DNA from: Porticoccaceae bacterium
Lineage (GTDB): Bacteria > Pseudomonadota > Gammaproteobacteria > Pseudomonadales > Porticoccaceae
Length of the DNA: 11,482 nt
Assembly (NCBI GenBank): GCA_003491845.1
Contig: DNBN01000166.1
Coordinates: 523 to 12,004 of the forward strand
Direction: 5' to 3'
This document shows, in pieces, positions 1 through 5,460 of this stretch (position 1 is its first letter; the number at the start of each line of letters is the position of its first letter). The notes beneath the pieces are model-generated. The model saw only the letters and a list, made by a program, of their open reading frames with translations. It searched no databases and was not told where the DNA came from. Both the position numbers and the translations under genes were made by a program.

Positions 1-490
1 TAACAGCCCTGAAATAACCACTGATCGGGTTGGATTGTTAGCTATACAGAAGCGTGTTGCCAATTTACTTCGTTCTGTGCGGGGTGCATCAAGAGCTCAG
101 ACGCAAATTGAGGATCGAATTAAGCATTTAACTGCTGCTATCAATTTAACACCGTCCTCAACCGAACAGCATGCCCAGGCGGCGCGTGCGCTGACAGCCC
201 GTGTTGCGCAATTGAGTGTGCTCTTGGATGGTGATGCCACGGTTCGTGCTCGTCAAGAACCCGTGCCCTGGTCGGTTTCTGGTCGCACATCTAGTTTGTA
301 CTATGCAATCACCGGCAGCCAAAACAGGGTGTCAGGTAATCATTTTGCCTCTCTGGATATTGCCGAGGCTGAATATACTCGTGTAGCGGATCAACTCAAG
401 GTATTACAAACTGAGTTAACCGCCCTTGAAACTGAGCTTGAGGCGATGGGCGCCCCTTGGACGCCGGGGCGCATTCCCAGTATCGACTAG
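1..490 (+). CDS. C-terminal part of a sortilin/BNR-repeat (VPS10-like) beta-propeller protein, 5' end outside window
   Basis: The reading frame is open from position 2 to the TAG at 488-490, giving 162 visible residues. There is no stop or plausible start before it, so the gene begins upstream of the window; the in-frame TTG at 35 is an internal Leu codon. The visible part is helical and rich in Ala, Leu, Glu and Arg (e.g. RVANLLRSVRGA, ALETELEAMGAPW). It ends in GAPWTPGRIPSID. From memory, the GAPWTPGR-P ending and the preceding helical segment are typical of the C-terminus of large bacterial proteins annotated as glycosyl hydrolase, BNR/WD40-like or VPS10/sortilin domain proteins, which are usually about 1000 residues long and secreted. 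The propeller itself is not visible, so function cannot be stated; a true hydrolase activity is unproven for this group. The family call rests on recalled resemblance of the tail only. Confidence 0.6.
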   Translation, partial: NSPEITTDRVGLLAIQKRVANLLRSVRGASRAQTQIEDRIKHLTAAINLTPSSTEQHAQAARALTARVAQLSVLLDGDATVRARQEPVPWSVSGRTSSLYYAITGSQNRVSGNHFASLDIAEAEYTRVADQLKVLQTELTALETELEAMGAPWTPGRIPSID

Positions 491-500
491 GGCAAATTCG

Positions 501-523
501 GGACTGCCTTTTTAAGGTGGTCC
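501..523 (+). terminator. Hairpin just after the first gene, possible terminator without U-tract
   Basis: GGACTGCCTT (501-510) pairs with AAGGTGGTCC (514-523) across a TTT loop: ten pairs, two of them G-T wobbles. It begins 11 bases after the TAG of the upstream gene. That position fits a 3'-end structure, but no run of T follows (TGAATAAAG), so an intrinsic terminator is uncertain. It may instead be an RNA-stabilising stem. Confidence 0.35.
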
Positions 524-795
524 TGAATAAAGAACATCTACAAACACGTTTGACCTCAAAGAGCCTTCTTTGTATTGCGTTGCTAAAGCAGGACTGTTTT
601 GGCAAATTTCTAATAGTCAGTTTGTTGCTGTCTTGTAGGGACGTTTTGGTAAAAATCGATGTATGTGCGAAGAGCTATATTGAGCAAAACCGAGGCAAAT
701 TATTGGATCTTTTTTATATCGGCCTTTTTGTAATGGTACTGACAATACCATTTGGGTGACTTGAATCTGCCGTTGATAAAAATATCTTTGATGCT

Positions 796-825
796 TTCAT
801 CTTTGTACTGATATCAGCGTATAAT
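796..825 (+). promoter_or_regulatory. Probable sigma-70 promoter for the coiled-coil membrane protein gene
   Basis: A perfect -10 box TATAAT sits at 820-825. The best -35 match is weak: TTCATC at 796-801 with an 18-base spacer. Transcription would start near 832, leaving a leader of about 50 bases before the ATG at 882. The perfect palindrome CTGATATCAG (808-817) falls in the spacer and could be an operator or chance. Confidence 0.5.
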
Positions 826-881
826 TTAACAATGAGAAATTGAAAGGTACTCCCCGGCGCACAGCGACACAGGAATAGAGC

Positions 882-1667
882 ATGGATAAAAAACCAAGAT
901 CCCCAATTATCGCCCAGCGCGACGATATGATCGGCCGTAATATTGGAGGTTCCCGAGGCGACTCCACTGCGTCTAAAACACGCTCGAATTCGTCGGCCAA
1001 TACTACTGGTTCTGGTGGTAACAATGTCGTTGTTATCTTCGTGTTGGTGGGCTTGGTTACTGCGGTTGGGTTTGGATGGTTACAGTATCAGGATTTATTA
1101 AAAAGACACGACAGCTTGCAAACTCGTTTTGATTTGCTTGAATCACGATTAAGTAGCACCGACGAGTCGGTGACGCAGTCCGGGGCTGCCATGCAGTTGA
1201 ATATCAGTAAAAATAAGGATGAATTGAAAAAGCACTGGAGTGAAATTAGAAAACTATGGGGTGTGACTAACGATATTAATAAAACCAAGATTGCTAGTAA
1301 TAAAAAAGATATTGCGTTTTTGGTAAAGCAGCGAGCCTCGCTTGATAAGTCAGTCAAAGCATTGGCCGCTAAAATTGATAAAAATACGTCTTTAGCTAGC
1401 GATGTAGGTGTGAATTATTTGGCCCTAACAGAAGAATTAGAAACCCTCAAACAGGGTGTTAGGAGCTACTCTGATCAGCTCAATCGATTAAAAGCCGCTC
1501 TTGCGAAGACTGATAATGTACTAACGGGTAATGTTGAGGCGATTAGAGCTATGGACAGCTTTCGACGAAAAACGACACAACAGATTTATGATCTAGAGCA
1601 AAGGGCTGCACCAGCAACCTCCGTAGTACCGACGGAATTGCCAGCATCAGACGTGTCTGGGCCCTAG
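882..1667 (+). CDS. Unrecognised single-pass inner-membrane protein with periplasmic coiled coil
   Basis: I do not recognise this 261-residue protein. Residues 1-47 are hydrophilic, basic and Ser/Gly-rich, apparently disordered (e.g. SKTRSNSSANTTGSGG). Residues 48-68 are a clear hydrophobic segment (NVVVIFVLVGLVTAVGFGW). From about 69 to 242 the chain is helical, with heptad-like Leu/Ile/Val spacing and many Lys, Glu and Asp, as in a coiled coil. Residues 243-261 are Pro/Ala/Ser-rich. The positive charges before the membrane segment predict the N-terminus in the cytoplasm and the coiled coil in the periplasm; the segment is too far from the start for a normal signal peptide. The ATG has a good ribosome site (AGGA at 871-874, 7-base gap). 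Its own promoter lies upstream and sbcB follows after 54 bases. A structural or cell-envelope role is only a guess. Confidence 0.8.
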   Translation: MDKKPRSPIIAQRDDMIGRNIGGSRGDSTASKTRSNSSANTTGSGGNNVVVIFVLVGLVTAVGFGWLQYQDLLKRHDSLQTRFDLLESRLSSTDESVTQSGAAMQLNISKNKDELKKHWSEIRKLWGVTNDINKTKIASNKKDIAFLVKQRASLDKSVKALAAKIDKNTSLASDVGVNYLALTEELETLKQGVRSYSDQLNRLKAALAKTDNVLTGNVEAIRAMDSFRRKTTQQIYDLEQRAAPATSVVPTELPASDVSGP

Positions 1668-1690
1668 AGAGACGTCTAGACTAATAGGGC
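1661..1690 (+). repeat. Inverted repeat spanning the stop codon ahead of sbcB
   Basis: GCCCTA (1661-1666) and TAGGGC (1685-1690) are perfect inverted arms around an 18-base interior. The interior contains AGACGTCT (1670-1677), itself a palindrome, and CTAGA/TCTAG (1664-1668 and 1675-1679) can form a competing stem. No T-run follows, so this is not a standard intrinsic terminator. It could modulate readthrough into sbcB, or be chance. Confidence 0.35.
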
Positions 1691-1721
1691 GATTAAATCT
1701 ACTAACAGTGATTAACTAGCT

Positions 1722-3164
1722 ATGGCTAACTCGTTTTATTGGCATGATTATGAAACCTTCGGGGTCGATCCATCAAGGGATCGCCCGTCTCAGTTTGCTG
1801 GTTTGCGAACTGATCAAGACCTCAATCCTATTGGTGAACCGCTGGTTATCTATTGTCAGCCACAAAAAGATATTTTGCCTTCCCCAGCTGCCTGTCTGAT
1901 AACTGGGATTACCCCGCAATTGGCCCTAGAAAAAGGGCTTCCTGAACCGACATTTATTGATTTGATTCATCGTGAACTTTCACAGCCAATGACCTGTGGG
2001 GTTGGTTACAATAGTATTCGTTTTGATGATGAGGTTAGCCGCTATTGTCTTTATAGGAATTTTTATGATCCCTACCAACGAGAATGGAAAAATGGCAATT
2101 CACGGTGGGATATTTTAGATATGCTGCGCTTGATGCGTGCACTTCGTCCTGAGGGTATTGAATGGGCGGACCATGAGCCGGGACGGCCAAGCTTTAAATT
2201 GGAACATCTAACTGCGGCGAATAATATAGCCCATGAAGCGGCTCATGATGCGCTATCCGATGTTACTGCGACTATTGCTATGGCAAAATTGGTCAAGCAG
2301 AAACAGCCTCGATTGTTTGATTATGTGGTTAATAATCGTAGTAAAAAAGTAGTGAGTCAAATGCTTGACCTTACTCAAAAGAAACCATTTTTTCATGTTT
2401 CAGGGATGCTCTCTAGTGAGCATATGTACGGAGCGATAATGATGCCTTTGGCGCGGCATCCCACCAATAGTAATGGTATTATTTGTGTGGATTTATCCGC
2501 GGATCCTACGTCTTTATTGAACCTTGATGCTGAGGCTATTTACGCATTGGTATTTACCGCTCAGAGTGAACTCTCCGAAGGGCAGGTTCGCATTCCATTA
2601 AAAGTGATACATCTTAATAAAGCACCTGTAGTGACCACACATAAATTGATTGATGGGACTGCAGCTAAGCGCTTAAAGATTGATCTTGAACGCTGTGAGA
2701 AGCATTGGCATCAGCTTAGTCAGGTTGATCTTTCCGATAAACTAAACACTGTATTTGCCGAGCGTTTATTTACTAAAAAAACCGAGGCAGAACAGCAATT
2801 GTATAATGGCTTTATTCCCAACAATGATCGTTACCTGCTTGATGAGGTGAGACAGGCAAGCGCGGCAGATTTTAAAGAGCAGCGATTTCACTTTGCGGAT
2901 CACCGTTACAATCAGCTTTTGGTCAATTATCAGGCGCGTTATTTTCCAGAATCGTTGAACGACCAAGAGAAGGCTATTTGGCATGAGTCTTGCCGGTGGC
3001 GTCTGTATGACGAAGATTCGGGGTATCTTACCGTGCGTAGCCTGTTATCAGAAGTTGAACAGTTGCTTGTGAACGAGGATTTATCGTCTAAAAAGTACGA
3101 TATTTTGAGTGCGTTGAGGGATTGGACATTAAGCGTAGACAGGGAATTTTCCGTCACTTACTAG
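1722..3164 (+). CDS. sbcB: Exodeoxyribonuclease I (3'-5' single-strand DNA exonuclease)
   Basis: This enzyme degrades single-stranded DNA processively from the 3' end in the cytoplasm and acts in recombination and mismatch repair. The 480 residues align over their whole length with remembered E. coli ExoI (475 residues). The DEDDh catalytic set is complete: Asp9 and Glu11 in HDYETFG, Asp102 in RFDDEV, and His175 and Asp180 in AHDALSD, matching E. coli D15, E17, D108, H181 and D186 with a constant offset of six. Other family blocks are FYDPY (114-118), NSRWD (126-130), RPSFKLEHLT (155-164), KQPRLFDY and the SH3-like region with PLARHP. The C-terminal helical domain includes QLYNGF and LLVNYQARYFP. 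The ATG at 1722 gives the correct N-terminus, but I see no good Shine-Dalgarno sequence before it (ATTAACTAGCT), so translation may be modest. pyrB starts 58 bases downstream. Confidence 0.97.
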   Translation: MANSFYWHDYETFGVDPSRDRPSQFAGLRTDQDLNPIGEPLVIYCQPQKDILPSPAACLITGITPQLALEKGLPEPTFIDLIHRELSQPMTCGVGYNSIRFDDEVSRYCLYRNFYDPYQREWKNGNSRWDILDMLRLMRALRPEGIEWADHEPGRPSFKLEHLTAANNIAHEAAHDALSDVTATIAMAKLVKQKQPRLFDYVVNNRSKKVVSQMLDLTQKKPFFHVSGMLSSEHMYGAIMMPLARHPTNSNGIICVDLSADPTSLLNLDAEAIYALVFTAQSELSEGQVRIPLKVIHLNKAPVVTTHKLIDGTAAKRLKIDLERCEKHWHQLSQVDLSDKLNTVFAERLFTKKTEAEQQLYNGFIPNNDRYLLDEVRQASAADFKEQRFHFADHRYNQLLVNYQARYFPESLNDQEKAIWHESCRWRLYDEDSGYLTVRSLLSEVEQLLVNEDLSSKKYDILSALRDWTLSVDREFSVTY

Positions 3165-3211
3165 AGTGCTGAGCGGAAACAGGCTAGAATCTCCTCCAGT
3201 CTATTTTCCCT

Positions 3212-3216
3212 GAGGG
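3212..3216 (+). promoter_or_regulatory. Ribosome binding site that fixes the TTG start of pyrB
   Basis: GAGGG at 3212-3216 lies six bases before the TTG at 3223, ideal spacing. The first in-frame ATG would only give Met29 of this numbering and remove part of the carbamoyl-phosphate domain, so TTG is the likely start. A weak promoter-like pair (TAGAGT at 3162, TAGAAT at 3185, 17-base spacer) lies upstream, but I do not rely on it. Confidence 0.7.
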
Positions 3217-3222
3217 TAACAA

Positions 3223-4236
3223 TTGAATTTTACTGGCGCACACATACTTTCTATTAATCAGTTTCAGCGTGAAGACGTTGATCAGGTGTTTGCGGTGGCT
3301 GACAATATGGAGCCCTATGCACTCCGTAAAAGAGCCACTAGGGTGCTGGAAGGTGCGATTCTTGGCAATATGTTTTTTGAAGCAAGTACTAGAACTAGGG
3401 TGAGCTTTGGGTCTGCTTTTAATTTGTTAGGTGGCGAGGTGCGTGAGACTGCCGGTTTTGAAAACTCAGCGCTTGTCAAAGGGGAGTCGCTTCAGGATAC
3501 CGCCAGAGTCTTGTCAGGTTTTAGTGATGTAATTTGTATGCGCCATCCCCAGATTGGATCGGTAGCAGATTTTGCCTCCGCCAGTCGAGTACCAGTCCTA
3601 AATGGCGGTGATGGGGCCAATGAACACCCAACTCAGGCGCTTCTGGATTTATATACTATACGAAAAGAGCTTGCGCAAAAGAGCAGAGGTATTGACGGCA
3701 TGAGCATTGCCATGATCGGTGATCTTCGTCATGGTCGCACAGTGCATTCCCTGAGTAAGCTTTTGTCGCTTTATACTAAGGTCAGAGTGGTACTGATTTC
3801 TCCTCAAGAACTGTCACTACCTGAGATTATTATTGAATCAATGCGCCGTTCAGGAGTGGATGTTTCAGAGTCTCATGAGCTTACCCAAAGTATTGCCGAT
3901 GTTGATATTGTCTATTCCACACGCATTCAAGAGGAGCGTTTTTCAAGTAAGCAAGAAGCCGACATTTATCGTGGTAAATTTAGACTTAATCAAGCGGTTT
4001 ACACCCAATACTGTCAGCCTAATACTGTTATCATGCATCCTTTGCCTCGAGATTCACGGGCCGATGCTAATGAGCTGGATATAGACTTAGATAATAATCC
4101 TAATTTGGCCATTTTTCGCCAAACAGACAATGGTGTTTTGGTAAGAATGGCTCTGTTTGCTTTGGTCCTAGATGTAGCAGACAAAGTCGATGATTTCTCT
4201 AGTCCCGTACACTGGTATAATTCTCGCCAGAGCTAA
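3223..4236 (+). CDS. pyrB: Aspartate carbamoyltransferase, catalytic chain
   Basis: It joins carbamoyl phosphate and L-aspartate to make N-carbamoyl-L-aspartate, the committed step of pyrimidine synthesis. The carbamoyl-phosphate loop STRTR is at 55-59 and its companion Lys is Lys86 in KGESLQDT. RHP (107-109) and HPTQALLDLYTI (from 135) follow. The aspartate domain shows MIGDLRHGRTVHS (164-176), STRIQEER (232-239) and MHPLPR (271-276). These are all the catalytic and binding blocks of the family, so the enzyme should be active. It is 337 residues, against 311 in E. coli PyrB; part of the excess is a C-terminal tail past ALVLD ending in WYNSRQS. Translation starts at TTG with a strong ribosome site. 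No pyrI regulatory-chain gene or pyrC-like partner lies next to it: an acyltransferase gene follows after 40 bases. I see no pyrimidine-sensing leader attenuator in the 58-base gap upstream. Confidence 0.95.
   Translation: MNFTGAHILSINQFQREDVDQVFAVADNMEPYALRKRATRVLEGAILGNMFFEASTRTRVSFGSAFNLLGGEVRETAGFENSALVKGESLQDTARVLSGFSDVICMRHPQIGSVADFASASRVPVLNGGDGANEHPTQALLDLYTIRKELAQKSRGIDGMSIAMIGDLRHGRTVHSLSKLLSLYTKVRVVLISPQELSLPEIIIESMRRSGVDVSESHELTQSIADVDIVYSTRIQEERFSSKQEADIYRGKFRLNQAVYTQYCQPNTVIMHPLPRDSRADANELDIDLDNNPNLAIFRQTDNGVLVRMALFALVLDVADKVDDFSSPVHWYNSRQS
4213..4221 (+). promoter_or_regulatory. Extended -10 promoter candidate inside the 3' end of pyrB
   Basis: TGGTATAAT is a perfect extended -10 element (TG, one base, TATAAT at 4216-4221). 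No good -35 box precedes it; TTTCTC at 4194-4199 is the best. Start of transcription would be near 4228, about 49 bases before the acyltransferase ATG. The same bases encode Trp-Tyr-Asn of PyrB, so coincidence is possible. Confidence 0.45.
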
Positions 4237-4276
4237 TTCTGATGGCATAGCACAACGTTTATAATCGGCTGACCTT

Positions 4277-5458
4277 ATGAATGAATTTGATGATATTCGC
4301 CCATACCACGACAGTGAAGTTCCCGAGGCCATTGCTCGGCTGACAAAAGATCCAGAATTGCTCAATCTTTTGTTGTCTCGTCAATTCCCTGTTCTTTCAT
4401 CTGTTTTCTCGACGCTGTTTTTTGTTATCGCCCGACCCTTTTTAAGACATAGCTTACAAAGACATACCCGTGACGTTGTCACGGTGGATGATTTCCAATC
4501 TCATATGACAAAGCGCCTTGTGGCGGTGTTAGAGCGGACTACAGACAGCTACCATTTTTCTGGATTAAAAAATCTTGACCCTAACACAGCTTATTTGTTT
4601 ATGAGTAATCATCGTGATATTGCCCTTGACCCAGCCATGATCTGTTTAGGGCTGACCTCAGTAAAGAGAAATACCGTACGAATTGCTATTGGCGATAATT
4701 TGTTAAGCAAGCCATTTGCTTCTGATTTGATGAGGATTAATCGCAGCTTTATTGTTAAGCGGTCTATTTTAGGTCGTCGAGAAAAATTATCTGCATTAAA
4801 AAAACTGTCCAGGTATATCCGCCATAGTCTTAGCCAAGAAAATATCTCTATATGGATTGCTCAGGCTGAAGGTAGAGCGAAAAATGGGTATGACAAAACT
4901 GAAACTGCGCTGTTAAAAATGCTATCACTATCAAAGGACGCTAGTGATTCCTTTGCAGAGGGTATCGGAGAATTGAATATTATTCCTGTGGCGATTTCCT
5001 ATGAGTATGATCCTTGCGACAGTGGCAAAGCTGGCGAACTCCACGCCCAGAATATGGGTCTGACCTACGCCAAAGATCCTTTTGAGGATCTGGAAAGTAT
5101 TCAAAAAGGCTTTTTAGGATACAAAGGCAGGATTCAGGTGACCTTTGGTGCGCCAGTTACTAATCAGTACGACAGCGCAGATAGCTTAGCGGCCGAAATT
5201 GATCGGCAAATTCATCTGAATTATCAACTATTTCCTACTAATATTATTGCCTGGCAAATGCAGTCAAGGGCACAGAATAGTACTGAAATTGAGCAGTTAA
5301 AAAGCCAATGGCCCGAGGAAAATTGGGCCATGGCAGAACAAAAATTTAAAACTCATATAAGTGCTATGCCCAGAGACCACAGAGTCATCGCTATTGCGAG
5401 TTATGCGGCACCTGTTGAGAGTCAACTGCAGTACTCATATCGTGCAAGGGGTGCATAG
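4277..5458 (+). CDS. Glycerolipid-type acyltransferase (PlsC-like, AGPAT family)
   Basis: The family moves an acyl chain from a thioester donor to a hydroxyl acceptor, typically glycerol-3-phosphate or lysophosphatidate, at the inner membrane. The 393 residues carry the acyltransferase domain from about 95 to 245. The catalytic block is SNHRDIALDPA (110-120), with His112 and Asp118; the spacing is HX5D rather than the usual HX4D. Block II reads INRSFIVKR (154-162), block III is WIAQAEGRAKNG (193-204), in place of the common FPEGTRS, and block IV is IIPVAISYEYDP (235-246). I recall the NHRDI..D, FIVKR and AQ-EGRAK-G combination from acyltransferases of Bacteroidetes and some marine gammaproteobacteria, so it appears to be a distinct subfamily. 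A hydrophobic patch near 39-52 may help membrane attachment. The exact acceptor is unknown. Ribosome site before ATG 4277 is poor. dinG begins two bases after the stop. Confidence 0.85.
   Translation: MNEFDDIRPYHDSEVPEAIARLTKDPELLNLLLSRQFPVLSSVFSTLFFVIARPFLRHSLQRHTRDVVTVDDFQSHMTKRLVAVLERTTDSYHFSGLKNLDPNTAYLFMSNHRDIALDPAMICLGLTSVKRNTVRIAIGDNLLSKPFASDLMRINRSFIVKRSILGRREKLSALKKLSRYIRHSLSQENISIWIAQAEGRAKNGYDKTETALLKMLSLSKDASDSFAEGIGELNIIPVAISYEYDPCDSGKAGELHAQNMGLTYAKDPFEDLESIQKGFLGYKGRIQVTFGAPVTNQYDSADSLAAEIDRQIHLNYQLFPTNIIAWQMQSRAQNSTEIEQLKSQWPEENWAMAEQKFKTHISAMPRDHRVIAIASYAAPVESQLQYSYRARGA
5446..5451 (+). promoter_or_regulatory. Ribosome binding site for the TTG start of dinG
   Basis: AAGGGG lies within the last codons of the acyltransferase gene, nine bases before the TTG at 5461. 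The first in-frame ATG would give Met32 of this numbering and cut off residues of the helicase Q-motif region. The site and the two-base gap suggest translational coupling to the upstream gene. Confidence 0.6.
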
Positions 5459-5460
5459 GC

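Larger units (their letters stand above)
491..881. other. Intergenic gap of 391 bases with hairpins and a promoter, no convincing gene
   Basis: I see no supported gene here. One open frame (457-759, plus strand) encodes 100 residues, but it starts inside the upstream gene, has no ribosome binding site and has no recognisable motif, so I leave it out. The gap holds the hairpin at 501-523. It also holds a perfect 7-bp stem with a 7-base loop (AATGGTA at 732-738, TACCATT at 746-752), not followed by a T-run on either strand. A 10-bp palindrome CTGATATCAG lies at 808-817, next to a TATAAT at 820-825. No tRNA-like cloverleaf was noticed. Confidence 0.6.

Noticed and set aside
35..37. TTG start for the first gene
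   Set aside because: The frame is open up to the window edge and the codon is an internal Leu in a truncated gene.
457..759. Plus-strand frame of 100 codons in the first gap
   Set aside because: It overlaps the end of the upstream gene, has no ribosome site, a skewed composition and no recognisable motif.
5411..5460. SOS (LexA) box before dinG
   Set aside because: CTGT at 5412-5415 is not followed at the required distance by ACAG, so there is no consensus box.
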